Notes: a model not told the origin generated them from the letters alone. 64,000 bases of DNA from an uncultured Prevotella sp. (GCA_937922435.1 CAKZVT010000037.1:19362-83361); one strand, 5' to 3'. Counted from the stretch's first letter, positions 17,519 to 26,310 are shown. A program made the numbers and translations.

Positions 17519-18196
17519 ATGAACGAGGCGCAAAAATACATATTGCAAGACCTGTCGGTGGCCATTGCAGACGACCATGTGCTCATACTCGAAGGTTTTA
17601 AGAGCCTGATGGAGGGCTGCGGCGTACACAATGTAGAGACATTCAGCCGCGCCGCCGACCTTATACGCATTCTCCCGTCAAAGGTTTTCGACGTTTACAT
17701 AATCGACATCGGCATGCCCGACATCGACGGCTTCGAGCTTGTCGACAGCATAAGGTGCGCCCATCCCGACGCACGCATCATCGTCAATACCATACATGAG
17801 GAAATCTGGCTGCTGCGCCGCATGCTCGACAAGGGTGTGAACGCCATCATGTTCAAGTCTACAGACTTCATGCAGATGATTGACGCCATAACGGCCGTGA
17901 TGAACGGGGAGCAGTATCTCTGTCCGGGGCTCAAGAAGAAGATGGCCGGATGCAAGCGGCGCATCGAGCATCCGTCGGAGCGTGAAATCGACATCCTGAA
18001 GGCTTTGGCCGGCGGACACACGTCGAAGGAAATCGCCGCGATGCTCTTTATATCTGAAAACACCGTCGAGACCCACCGCAAGAGGCTCTTTAACAAGCTG
18101 GGAGCGCGTAACATGGCCGAGCTTATCGTAAAGGCCGTGGCGCGCGGTTACATAAACGCTTCAGAGATAGCGGCCGACGACGACACCGCCCAATGA
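17519..18196 (+). CDS. LuxR/NarL-type response regulator
   Basis: A 225-residue regulator. The receiver domain has acidic residues in IADDHVL, the phospho-acceptor D63 in YIIDIGMPDIDG and a switch Thr region NTIHEE. The C-terminal LuxR-type helix-turn-helix is HPSEREIDILKALAGGHTSKEIA ... ENTVETHRKRLFNKLG in order. It is the natural partner of the TPR kinase upstream. I start it at 17519 (MNEAQK) because the alternative ATG at 17492 lies inside the apparent promoter. A separate promoter means it can be made independently of the kinase. Confidence 0.93.
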   Translation: MNEAQKYILQDLSVAIADDHVLILEGFKSLMEGCGVHNVETFSRAADLIRILPSKVFDVYIIDIGMPDIDGFELVDSIRCAHPDARIIVNTIHEEIWLLRRMLDKGVNAIMFKSTDFMQMIDAITAVMNGEQYLCPGLKKKMAGCKRRIEHPSEREIDILKALAGGHTSKEIAAMLFISENTVETHRKRLFNKLGARNMAELIVKAVARGYINASEIAADDDTAQ

Positions 18197-18320
18197 AACC
18201 ACGCAAACCGTCAATATATACCTCAAAGGCCGCCCAAGCGCACCGCTTGGGCGGCATTTGCGCATCGCTTCCGCGGCTCTTTCTCCTTGCTTGCGCAACA
18301 ACTTGATACTCAACGTGTTG

Positions 18321-18404
18321 CAAAAGGCTGTGTTTTACACTGTAAAACACGGCCTTTTACGTTGCAATTCATGGCCTTTTGGAATGCGAAAGGCGGCCTT
18401 TCGG
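18321..18404. repeat. AAAAGGC palindromes (family A), copy 4
   Basis: A hairpin at 18321-18359 (CAAAAGGCTGTG to CACGGCCTTTT) plus a degenerate half unit up to the edge of the family D element, between the convergent regulator and GH3 glycosidase genes. Confidence 0.8.
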
Positions 18405-18679
18405 GTTCATCCGCAAATCTGTTGGATGAAATACAAGGTCTATTAATGAAATCATTTGTTCCGCCGGATTTGCAATCCGGCGGTTTCTAATTGCGGATTT
18501 GCAATCCGCACATACCCATACATTTGCCTCATGGCTGTGTGGTTTGAGCGGATTGCAAATCCTTATAGTATTTTTCGGCGGATTGCAAATCCGCCAAAAC
18601 ACATTCCCGACAGCATGACTTGCAGCTGGACATGAACGGAATGACCTTCAACAACCATCCAACAGAATTGCGGATGAAC
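18405..18679. repeat. Composite palindromic element (family D), copy 1, 275 bp
   Basis: Outer inverted repeats GTTCATCCGCAA...GTTGGATG (18405-18428) and CATCCAAC...GCGGATGAAC (18656-18679) enclose four palindromic cores of the form GGATTTGCAATCC or GGATTGCAAATCC at 18456-18595. The layout suggests a small non-autonomous mobile element. Together with the family A hairpin it accounts for nearly all of the 507-bp gap. Confidence 0.85.
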
Positions 18680-18703
18680 GGCCTTTCGCAGTTCCGCCTG
18701 CGC

Positions 18704-21064
18704 TTACTTCACCTCGAATTGGCCTTTGAGGCGGATGTCTTCCGACGAGCTGCCCACCATTACGGTGAACATTCCGGGCTCTACCACGAAGCGGTTGTCG
18801 CGGTTCCACAACCCCAAGTCCTGCGGCGTCAGCGTGAAACGCACTTCCTTTTCCTTGCCCGGCTCCAGGTGGATGCGCTCGAAGCCGCGCAGCACTTTTA
18901 CGTATGTGGTGACCGAACTTACCTCGTCGCGCAGGTATAGCTGCACCACCTCGTCGCCGGCCACGCCGCCCGTGTTCTTCACTCGGCAGCTAAGGCCGAC
19001 GCTGCCCTGCACGCCTATTACGGGGTTCTTTATCCGCAGGCCGCTGTATGCGAACGTGGTGTAGCTCAATCCGTAGCCGAATGGGTAGAGAGGGCCGTCC
19101 ACACGGACGAAGCCTTTGCTGTCGGAACCCGGCTTGAAGGGGAAGGCGAAGGGCACTTGGCCCACAGTCTTGGGGAAGGTTACGGCCAGCTTGCCTCCGG
19201 GATTGTACTCGCCGAAGAGCACTTTGGCTATGGCCTGCCCCATGAACTCGCCCGGAAACCACGCGTGGACGATGCCCGGCACGTAGCGTGCCGCCCAGTT
19301 TATGGTCGCCGCGCGTCCGTCGACGAGCACCAATATGACGGGTGTGCCGGTGGCGCAGACGGCGCGTAGCAGCTCCTCCTGCCGTCCGCACAGGTCAAGG
19401 TCGGTGCGCGAGTATTCCTCGCGCACGGTCTTCTCGTTGCCGCCCAGCACGAGTATGGCCACTTCCGAGCTGCGCGCCAGCGCCACGGCCTCGTCGAGCA
19501 TGGCCTGTTCGTCGGCGTCCAAGGGCACGTCGTACAGCTCGCTCTCGGGGAAGTGCTTGTCTATTATGTCCGCACCCTTGGCGTAGCGCACGTCGGCTTC
19601 GGGCAAGTATTCCTTTATTCCCTCGTAAACCGTCTTGATGGGGGCGTTGGCCGGGCCGTAGCGGCATATCAGGTTCTGCCGCTCGTCGGCGTTAGGCCCT
19701 ATGACGGCGACGCGCTTCAGCGAGCGCGACAGCGGCAGTACGCCTCCCTCGTTCTTAAGCAATACTATTGATTCGAGGGCCGCACGCAGCGACACTGCCT
19801 GGTGTTCCTTGCTGTGTACAACCTTTTCAGGGTGGTGGTTGTCACCCTTGTAGGGGTTGTCGAACAGCCCCATGAGGAACTTTACGCGCAGCACGTCGCT
19901 CACGCGGCTGTCGATGGTCTGCATGGAGACGCGCCCTTCGGCTATGGCTTGCCGCAAGGGCAGTATGAAGTTCTCGGGCATGGAGAAGTTGGTGCGCACG
20001 TCCAGTCCGGCGTTCACCACCTGCGCGGCGGCGTCAACGGCGTCGTCGGCCACCTTATGCTTGGAGTAAAGGTACTCCACCGCCTCGCTGTCGGACACCA
20101 CGTAGCCGCGGAAGCCCCACTCGTGGCGCAGTATTTCGGTAAGGAAATGGTAGCTGCCCGTGATAGGCACGCCGTCGTAGTCGTTGTAAGAACTCATCAC
20201 GCCCAAGGCATGAGCGTCGCAGAACGCCTTGCGGAAGGTCTCAAGATATAGTGTGCGCATCTCCCGTGGGGCTACATGCGGGTCGGTGCGCGTGCCTTCG
20301 TCGCGGCCTCCCACGGGGACGCTGTACACCGCGAAGTGCTTTGGCGTCGACACCAGGCCGCGACTTTGCAGCCCTTCTATCATGCGCTTGCCCAGCTCCC
20401 CGGCCAGGTAAGGGTCTTCGCTGTAGCTCTCCACCACGCGACCCCAGCGTGGGTCTTGCGCTATGTCGAGTATGGGCGAGTAGATGTTGGTGTAGCCAAG
20501 GGCGATGGCTTCCTCGGCGGTGACGCGTGCTATCTCGCTTACAAGCTCCCTGTCCCATGTCGCCCCCTGGCCACATTGGGCCGGAAACATCGTGGCGCGG
20601 TCATGGCAAAGGCCGCGTATGCCCTCGTTGGTGAAGTCTACGGGTATGCCGAGGCGTGTGTTCTCGACGAACCACCGCTGGATGGTCTGTCGGTTGCGCA
20701 CGCTGTTCACGTAAGGATATGACAGTGAAGAGCCGAACGTTCCCAGTCCGTTGGCCTGCTCGTCGATGTTGGCTATGCCGTCCTTCCATATTTCACGGCT
20801 CCACGCCTCGGTAGGAAGCGAGTCCTTGAGCACGCGCCCCGAGCCGTATAGCGTAGCCATCTGGCAGGTCTTCTCATCAAGAGTCATCTGCGACAGGAGG
20901 TCGGCCACGCGTGCTTCTATCGGTGCTGAAGGGTCTTCATACACGTCCTTCACGCCGTTCTTGTTGAAGTCTATCCAGCCTTTCTTGTATATTTTGCCGT
21001 GGCTTCCGGCGGCTTGCATGCCCGTACACAGCAGTACGGACAGGCTAAAAAGCAATGTTCTCAT
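18704..21064 (-). CDS. Glycoside hydrolase family 3 beta-glycosidase, secreted
   Basis: A 786-residue enzyme that removes terminal beta-linked sugars; family members cleave glucosides, xylosides or other glycosides, and the specificity cannot be read here. A signal peptide (ends GMQAAG) is followed by the (beta/alpha)8 domain with the nucleophile Asp in VVSDSEAVEYLY, the KHFAVY substrate loop, the (alpha/beta)6 domain with VLGGNEKTVREEYSRTDL, and a C-terminal fibronectin III-like domain (YPFGYGLSYTTF onward). The first ATG is at 21064; an upstream TTG (21073) is less likely. It lies 61 bp downstream of the GH92 gene in the same direction, so the two are probably cotranscribed. Confidence 0.94.
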   Translation of the reverse strand: MRTLLFSLSVLLCTGMQAAGSHGKIYKKGWIDFNKNGVKDVYEDPSAPIEARVADLLSQMTLDEKTCQMATLYGSGRVLKDSLPTEAWSREIWKDGIANIDEQANGLGTFGSSLSYPYVNSVRNRQTIQRWFVENTRLGIPVDFTNEGIRGLCHDRATMFPAQCGQGATWDRELVSEIARVTAEEAIALGYTNIYSPILDIAQDPRWGRVVESYSEDPYLAGELGKRMIEGLQSRGLVSTPKHFAVYSVPVGGRDEGTRTDPHVAPREMRTLYLETFRKAFCDAHALGVMSSYNDYDGVPITGSYHFLTEILRHEWGFRGYVVSDSEAVEYLYSKHKVADDAVDAAAQVVNAGLDVRTNFSMPENFILPLRQAIAEGRVSMQTIDSRVSDVLRVKFLMGLFDNPYKGDNHHPEKVVHSKEHQAVSLRAALESIVLLKNEGGVLPLSRSLKRVAVIGPNADERQNLICRYGPANAPIKTVYEGIKEYLPEADVRYAKGADIIDKHFPESELYDVPLDADEQAMLDEAVALARSSEVAILVLGGNEKTVREEYSRTDLDLCGRQEELLRAVCATGTPVILVLVDGRAATINWAARYVPGIVHAWFPGEFMGQAIAKVLFGEYNPGGKLAVTFPKTVGQVPFAFPFKPGSDSKGFVRVDGPLYPFGYGLSYTTFAYSGLRIKNPVIGVQGSVGLSCRVKNTGGVAGDEVVQLYLRDEVSSVTTYVKVLRGFERIHLEPGKEKEVRFTLTPQDLGLWNRDNRFVVEPGMFTVMVGSSSEDIRLKGQFEVK

Positions 21065-21125
21065 CAGTGTCAAGCGTTGTTCAAATGTGGGTTTGGCATG
21101 GTATTCCGTCTTTTGTACGGGCTAA

Positions 21126-23402
21126 TCAGTTCCCGTCGCCTGCCATTTCAAGCGTCAGTTCGCCGCCTTTCATCAGGTCGGCGTGCGAGAAGCGCGGCTC
21201 TGCCAGTTCCTTTCCGTTCAGCTTCATGGAGCTTACGAACTTGTGTTCGCGGCTGTTCCTGGGTGCGTTGATTATGAAGTCCTTGCCGTTTTCGAGGTGT
21301 ATTGTCACGCGGTCGAACATCGGACGGCCGATTTCATACACCGGTTTGCCGGGGCAGAAGGAGTAGAAGCCCATCGCGCTAAGCACGTACCAGGCCGACA
21401 TCTGCCCTACATCCTCGTTGCCCGACAGTCCGTCGGGGTTGTTGTGGTACAGAGTGCGCATGATGTGGTCTACCAGAGCCTGCGTCTTATGCGGCGCGCC
21501 GACGTAGTTGTACAGGTAAGGAATGTGGTGGCTCGGCTCGTTTCCGTGGGCGTATTGCCCTATCATGCCGGTCACGTCGGCTGCGGCGTTGGGGTCGCCG
21601 GTCAGTTCCGAGCTGGTGGTGAACAGCGTGTCGAGGTGAGCTTCGAAGGCTTTTGCGCCGCCGACAAGGGCCATCAGTCCGTCAACGTCGTGCGGCACGA
21701 ACCACGCCCACTGCCAGGCGTTGCCTTCCACGTAGTTGCTGGGACGCTCTACCGAGGCCGGGTCGAAGGGCGTAGCCCAGCTGCCGTCGCTCAGGCGGCC
21801 GCGCATCAGCTTCGTTTCGGGGTCGAAGTAGTTGCGGTAGTTGCGCGAAAGTCCCATGTATCGGTCGTATATGTCCTTGCGGCCGGTGTCCTTGTACATC
21901 TGTGCTATGAGCCAGTCGTTGTAGGCATACTCCAGACCTTGCGACACCGAGCCGCCGTTAACCACGTCGCAGGGTATGTATCCTATGTCGTTCTTGTACT
22001 TTATGGATACCGGCATCAGCTTGCCGTGCAGCACGTCGCGGTCAATCCACGGCGTAACGCCCGTTGTATCGTACACCGACGAGCGCAGGCAAGCCTCGCG
22101 GGCCTTGTCAACGTCGAAGCCGCACTGGCCTTTCGCCATCGCGTCGGCGATTACCGACACGGCGTGGTAGCCTATCATGGTGCCCGTTTCGTTGCTTGCA
22201 AGCTCCCATTTGGGCAGTATTCCGCCTTCGTCGTACTTGCGCAGCAGCGAGCGGATGAACGCCTGGTTGAGCGTAGGGGTGATGATTGTGTACAGGGGGT
22301 GCGCCGCGCGGAAGGTGTCCCACAGCGAGAACACCGTGTAGTTGGTGTAGGCCGTGTCTTGTTCGATGGTCTGCGCCATGGTGCGGTATCGTCCGTCAAC
22401 GTCTGACGACACGCTGGGCTGCAGCATCGAGTGGTAGAGGGCGGTGTAGAACACGGTGCGGCTGTCGTCGTCATCGGTCTCTATGTCGATTACGCCAAGA
22501 GCCTTGTTCCACGTGTCGGTGGCCTGCCGGGCCACGGCGTCGAAGTCCCAGCCGGGCATCTCCGCCTCCACGTTGCGGCGTGCGCCGTCCTCGTCAACGC
22601 TTGATATGCCTACCTTGACCGTCACCTTGCCGCCTTCGGGCACTTGCCTGAAGCTCAAAACGGCCTTGGCCGTGGGCACTGTGACCGACGTGCTGTCGGG
22701 CTGATAGATGGTGTCCGAATAGAGCTTGTAGTCGAACGGACTGGAGAACACTGCGTGGAAGTAGACGTAATGGTGCTTTGCCCACCCCTCGGTGTACTTC
22801 ATTCCGGCGATGGTCGAGTCGTTGAGCACGCGTATTTGCGTCACGGGGTGTCGGTGTCCGTGTATGGTAGGAGCCATGTCTATTATGAGGCGTGCGTCGC
22901 TTTTGGCCGGGAAGGTGTAGCGGTGCATGCCGGCGCGCATGGTCGCCGTAAGCTCCACGTTGATGCTGTCGTCGGGCAGGAATACGCGGTAGTAACCCGG
23001 GCGGGCCTCCTCCTGGTCGTGCGAGAAGCGTGCGCGGTAGTCATCGCCGGGCTTGTACTTGTCGCCGGCCACCAGCGGCTTGTCGCCCACTACGGGCATG
23101 AAGAGTATGTCGCCGTAGTCGCCGATGCCCGTGCCGCTAAGGTGAGTGTGGCTGAAGCCTATGATGGTGCTGTCAGAATAGTGGTAGCCCGAGCAGGCGT
23201 CCCAGCCTATAAGGCGCGTGTCGGGGCTTAGCTGCACCATGCCGTGGGGCAGGGTTGCGCCGGGGAAGGTGTGGCCGTGGCCGCCGGTACCGATAAATAC
23301 GTTCACATGGTCGGCATAGCTGGCCGACGCTTCCTTGTCCGTGCAGGCCGACAAGGACAGTCCCAATGCTAACAGGAACAAAGCAGGCAAATTGTGTTTC
23401 AT
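21126..23402 (-). CDS. Glycoside hydrolase family 92 alpha-mannosidase, lipoprotein
   Basis: A 758-residue Ca2+-dependent exo-alpha-mannosidase family member. Its signal ends in the lipobox LSAC (Cys at residue 20), so it is likely membrane anchored. Family landmarks are VNVFIGTGGHGHTFPGA at the N-terminus, GFSHTHLSGTG, FSLWDTFRAAHPL, the catalytic region GNAWQWAWFVPHDVDGL, and GNEDVGQMSAWYVLSAMGFY. The length is standard. With the following GH3 gene it suggests trimming of mannose-containing glycans such as N-glycans or yeast mannan; no SusC/SusD pair lies next to it here. Confidence 0.95.
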   Translation of the reverse strand: MKHNLPALFLLALGLSLSACTDKEASASYADHVNVFIGTGGHGHTFPGATLPHGMVQLSPDTRLIGWDACSGYHYSDSTIIGFSHTHLSGTGIGDYGDILFMPVVGDKPLVAGDKYKPGDDYRARFSHDQEEARPGYYRVFLPDDSINVELTATMRAGMHRYTFPAKSDARLIIDMAPTIHGHRHPVTQIRVLNDSTIAGMKYTEGWAKHHYVYFHAVFSSPFDYKLYSDTIYQPDSTSVTVPTAKAVLSFRQVPEGGKVTVKVGISSVDEDGARRNVEAEMPGWDFDAVARQATDTWNKALGVIDIETDDDDSRTVFYTALYHSMLQPSVSSDVDGRYRTMAQTIEQDTAYTNYTVFSLWDTFRAAHPLYTIITPTLNQAFIRSLLRKYDEGGILPKWELASNETGTMIGYHAVSVIADAMAKGQCGFDVDKAREACLRSSVYDTTGVTPWIDRDVLHGKLMPVSIKYKNDIGYIPCDVVNGGSVSQGLEYAYNDWLIAQMYKDTGRKDIYDRYMGLSRNYRNYFDPETKLMRGRLSDGSWATPFDPASVERPSNYVEGNAWQWAWFVPHDVDGLMALVGGAKAFEAHLDTLFTTSSELTGDPNAAADVTGMIGQYAHGNEPSHHIPYLYNYVGAPHKTQALVDHIMRTLYHNNPDGLSGNEDVGQMSAWYVLSAMGFYSFCPGKPVYEIGRPMFDRVTIHLENGKDFIINAPRNSREHKFVSSMKLNGKELAEPRFSHADLMKGGELTLEMAGDGN

Positions 23403-23591
23403 GGGTCGTTGTATGTAAATAAATCAATTTTTCACAAAGAAAACGCAATGTAATAAAAAAGCGTATGCAAGCACGCTTAAATTGAAATTAATTTTACAGG
23501 AATCTTCATTTTAAGCGTATGCGCGGCTTTCCACACCCACTTTCGGGGTATGTGGCGACCCGCGTCGAAACGCCTTTGTACAAAGGCATTT

Positions 23592-23685
23592 GCAAAAGGC
23601 CATCTTTCGCAATGTAAAAGGTGGCCTTTTACACGCTAAAAGACGGCCTTTTGGAAGGTGAAAGACGGCCTTTTGCAAAACCATT
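23592..23685. repeat. AAAAGGCC palindromes (family A), copy 5
   Basis: Several nested units (CAAAAGGCCATCTTT, AAAGACGGCCTTTTG). This copy lies in a divergent region, between the GH92 and C1-family starts, unlike most others, and ends about 15 bp before the -33 box of the C1-family promoter. The rest of the 334-bp gap shows only AT-rich sequence upstream of GH92 and no other recognisable element. Confidence 0.75.
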
Positions 23686-23699
23686 TGGCGAGGGCAAAA

Positions 23700-23731
23700 T
23701 TTGCAGGGACGGCTTGTTTTCATTAATTTTG
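23700..23731 (+). promoter_or_regulatory. Promoter of the C1-family gene, possibly leaderless
   Basis: TTTG (23700-23703), a 20-bp spacer and TAATTTTG (23724-23731) match the Bacteroidetes consensus fully. The ATG at 23737 lies six bases after the final G, near the expected transcription start. Confidence 0.75.
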
Positions 23732-23736
23732 CGGCC

Positions 23737-24756
23737 ATGAAGACGTTAGGTGTTGTTCTTTTGGCCTTGTCGCTGCTGTGCTCGTGCGGCCGGAAGCCTG
23801 CTGATGGACGCGTGTTCACCGTCGAGACGATGAACGGCATAACGCCCGTGAAGCAGCAGGGCGGCGGCTCGGCAGGCTGGGTGTACGCCATGCTGGCCGT
23901 CATCGAGAGCGACCGCATCATGCAGGGCGACTCGGTCAACCTGTCTCCGGCCTATATCGTGCGCAGCATGCTTGAACGTCAGGCCCAGCGCTGCTACCTC
24001 TCTGCCGGGACGGAGGGCGTCGGCCTTCGTGGCACTGCCCTCGGCCTGCTCGACGCTTTGGAGGAATACGGCGCGATGCCTTACGACTCTTACCGCTCCG
24101 ACTGCAACTATGACGTGCTCTGCCGCAAGCTCTCGCGGCTGGCAAACGCCGCCGCCGTGCGCCGCACGGGCTTGGAAAGGCTGCGCCGCTCGGTGGCCGA
24201 CGTGCTTGACAACGACGTCAACCCCCTGCCGCGCCACGTATGGATGTACGGCGCGGAGTACACCACGCGCGAGTTCGCGCACAGCGTATGCCTGCCCGGC
24301 GACTACGTGGCTATGACCAGCTACACGCACGAGCCGTTCGGGGAGAGCGTCGCGCTCTGCCTTCCTGCCGACGGCATGGGGCACAAGTACCTCAATCTTC
24401 CGCTCGACACGCTCGTAAGCCGCGTTGTCTGCGCACTGCGCTCGGGGCGCAGCGTGTGCTGGGAGGGCGGCGTGAAGGGTGGTGGCTTCTCGTTTGAACG
24501 CGGTATGGCGGACACCATCGGGGGCAAGGAGAGGGTGACGCAGGCCGTGCGCCAGCGTGCCTTCGAGAGCCTCGCCGTAACCTGCGACCATGCGATGGCC
24601 GTCGTGGGGCTGGCGCGCGACGCTTCAGGCGGCCTCTGGTTCATCTGCAAGGACTCGCACGGCACGGACAATCCTTACGGCGGACTGGTGTACATGTCGG
24701 AACAGTATTTCAGGCTGAACACCGTTGCGGTGGTGATGAAAGACCAATCCCGGTAA
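23737..24756 (+). CDS. C1-family (papain/bleomycin hydrolase-like) lipoprotein, probably inactive
   Basis: A 339-residue protein with a lipobox (LCSC, Cys near residue 18). It aligns with Bacteroidetes C1-like peptidases: GITPVKQQGGGSAGW has the oxyanion Gln (Q41), but the position of the catalytic Cys, six residues on, is Gly47 before the conserved Trp48. The His is kept (H285 in CDHAMAVVG). The third triad residue is Asp306 in KDSHG where the family has Asn in NSWG. The C-terminal GTDNPYGGLVYMSEQYFRL is otherwise typical. So the fold is kept and the nucleophile is gone: a pseudopeptidase, perhaps a binding protein. REP-tail sequence follows immediately after the stop. Confidence 0.85.
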   Translation: MKTLGVVLLALSLLCSCGRKPADGRVFTVETMNGITPVKQQGGGSAGWVYAMLAVIESDRIMQGDSVNLSPAYIVRSMLERQAQRCYLSAGTEGVGLRGTALGLLDALEEYGAMPYDSYRSDCNYDVLCRKLSRLANAAAVRRTGLERLRRSVADVLDNDVNPLPRHVWMYGAEYTTREFAHSVCLPGDYVAMTSYTHEPFGESVALCLPADGMGHKYLNLPLDTLVSRVVCALRSGRSVCWEGGVKGGGFSFERGMADTIGGKERVTQAVRQRAFESLAVTCDHAMAVVGLARDASGGLWFICKDSHGTDNPYGGLVYMSEQYFRLNTVAVVMKDQSR

Positions 24757-24802
24757 TACCCAATACCCACCTCAGCCATACCCAACACCCACCCCACAAC
24801 CA

Positions 24803-24842
24803 CCTGACACCCACCCCAACCCTCCCGAAGGGAGGGGGCTTG
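24803..24842 (+). repeat. REP-like palindrome (family C), copy 3a
   Basis: ACCCACCCCAACCC and CTCCCGAAGGGAGGG, preceded by a degenerate tail of CACCTGACACCC-like units that begins right at the stop codon of the C1-family gene. Confidence 0.85.
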
Positions 24843-24927
24843 ATGTGCATTGGTGGCAGGATGAGGTAATGGGGCTTACATATATTGATTATATAAATGA
24901 CAATAAATGCCACCCTTGAAGGCATTT

Positions 24928-24970
24928 CAAGCTCCCTCCCTTCGGGAGGGTTGGGGTGGGTGTCAGGTGG
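24928..24970 (-). repeat. REP-like palindrome (family C), copy 3b
   Basis: Inverted partner of 24803-24842, followed by the GGGTGTCAGGTGG tail; ends about 50 bp before the HAD gene. Confidence 0.85.
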
Positions 24971-25020
24971 TTGTGGGGAGGATGTTAGGTTGGTTTGTGG
25001 TGGAAGTTGAATTTTTGAAT

Positions 25021-25692
25021 ATGGCAAACAATACATTATTCAAGTCCGTCATCCTCGACTTTGACGGCACAATAGGCGATACGCGCGGCCTTATAGTGCG
25101 CACCATGCAGCAGACTTTGGCCGAAGTGGGGCTGCCGCAGCGGTCTGACGACGAGTGCGCGGCCATGATTGGCCTGCCGCTGAAGCAGACTTTTACTGAA
25201 CTTATGCCTATGGACGACACTACGGGGACGCTCTGCGAGGCCACTTACCGCCGCATCTTCGAGGTGAACAACCGTCCCGGGGCGGTAAGCCCGTTCCCCG
25301 GCGTGTGCGACACCATACGCCGCATGCACCGCGCCGGACTGCTTGTCACCATAGCGAGCAGCCGCTTCCGCGCCTCGCTCATGGCTTTCCTGGAAGAGAT
25401 GGAGCTTGTGCCATACGTGCCGTATGTGCTCGGTGCCGGCGACGTGGAGCATGCAAAGCCTGCTCCCGACATGGTGCTCAAGACGCTTGCCGACAACGGC
25501 CTGCGTGCGGAGGATGCCGTTGTGGTGGGCGACACCGTGTTCGACATACGCATGGCGCACGCCGCAGGGGTGAAGGCCGTCGGCGTGACATACGGCAACG
25601 GCCTGCGCGAAGACCTTGAACAGGAACGCGCCGAGTGGATAATTGATGATTTCAGGGAGTTGGAGGGGATAGTAGGCATTGGGGATAAGTAA
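25021..25692 (+). CDS. HAD family hydrolase, phosphoglycolate phosphatase-like
   Basis: A 223-residue HAD phosphatase. Motif I is ILDFDGTIGD with nucleophile and acid/base Asp, motif II is the Ser in TIASSRF, motif III is the Lys in HAKPAPD and motif IV is VVVGDTVFDIRMA. The alpha-helical cap fits the subclass that includes phosphoglycolate and beta-phosphoglucomutase-type phosphatases; the substrate is not determined. The start at 25021 (MANNTLFKS) excludes an upstream in-frame extension that would only translate a REP element. Confidence 0.9.
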   Translation: MANNTLFKSVILDFDGTIGDTRGLIVRTMQQTLAEVGLPQRSDDECAAMIGLPLKQTFTELMPMDDTTGTLCEATYRRIFEVNNRPGAVSPFPGVCDTIRRMHRAGLLVTIASSRFRASLMAFLEEMELVPYVPYVLGAGDVEHAKPAPDMVLKTLADNGLRAEDAVVVGDTVFDIRMAHAAGVKAVGVTYGNGLREDLEQERAEWIIDDFRELEGIVGIGDK

Positions 25693-25737
25693 ATCTGACA
25701 ACCACCAAAAGAATACCTGACACCCGTCACACAACCA

Positions 25738-25778
25738 CCTGACACCCACCCCAGCCCTCCCGAAGGGAGGGAGCTTGA
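25738..25778 (+). repeat. REP-like palindrome (family C), copy 4
   Basis: Same consensus, with CACCTGACACCC tail units upstream (25690-25745). Its inverted counterpart lies at 26311-26351, so the pair brackets the family F, A and D repeats in the 698-bp gap between the HAD gene and rnc. Confidence 0.85.
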
Positions 25779-25810
25779 TGTGCTTTTGCCGTTTGGTTTG
25801 CAGCCTTGGC

Positions 25811-25872
25811 GCATTCGGCTTATCGGACCTATAAGGCTTATAGGGCCTAATAAGCCCGATAAGCCAAATGAG
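25811..25872. repeat. 9-bp degenerate repeat (family F)
   Basis: About seven 9-mers such as TTCGGCTTA, TAAGGCTTA and ATAAGCCCG, forming an inverted repeat around TAGGGCCTA. Confidence 0.75.
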
Positions 25873-25903
25873 CATGCTATGTTATTGATAATCAGGCATC
25901 TTG

Positions 25904-25980
25904 TAAAAGGCCGTGTTTTGCATTGCAAAACACGGCCTTTTATCTTGTAATTGATGGCCTTTCGCAACGCGAAAGGCCGC
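25904..25980. repeat. AAAAGGCCGT palindrome (family A), copy 6
   Basis: A perfect hairpin (25904-25941, AAAAGGCCGTG to CACGGCCTTTT) between convergent genes, then a degenerate unit up to the family D element. Confidence 0.85.
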
Positions 25981-26250
25981 ATATTGCGGTTTATCCGCAG
26001 TTCAGGTGTAAGCATACTTGTTCCGCCGGATTTGCAATCCGGCGGTTTCTAAGTGCGGATTTGCAATCCGCTCACCAACATATATCATTTTATATATGTG
26101 CGGTTTGAGCGGATTACAAATCCTTATAGTAAATTTCGGCGGATTGCAAATCCGCCGAAACATATTACCCTCCGCCTGAATTACAGTAGGATGTATATGC
26201 TTATTGGCTTTATATTCCATACACCCGAACTGCAGATGAACCGCATATTG
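25981..26250. repeat. Composite palindromic element (family D), copy 2, 270 bp
   Basis: Outer inverted repeats 25981-26009 and 26221-26250 (ATATTGCGGTTTATCC with its near reverse complement) enclose four GGATTTGCAATCC-type cores at 26018-26160. It has the same architecture and orientation as copy 1. Confidence 0.85.
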
Positions 26251-26310
26251 GTTATAAGAGGACTGGGATTTGTAGGAGAACCGGAAGCACTGCGCCCCAG
26301 AACAGGTAAC

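Noticed and set aside
24907..25020. In-frame 38-codon extension upstream of the HAD phosphatase
   Set aside because: It only translates a REP-like element and its tail; the conserved HAD motif begins shortly after the ATG at 25021.
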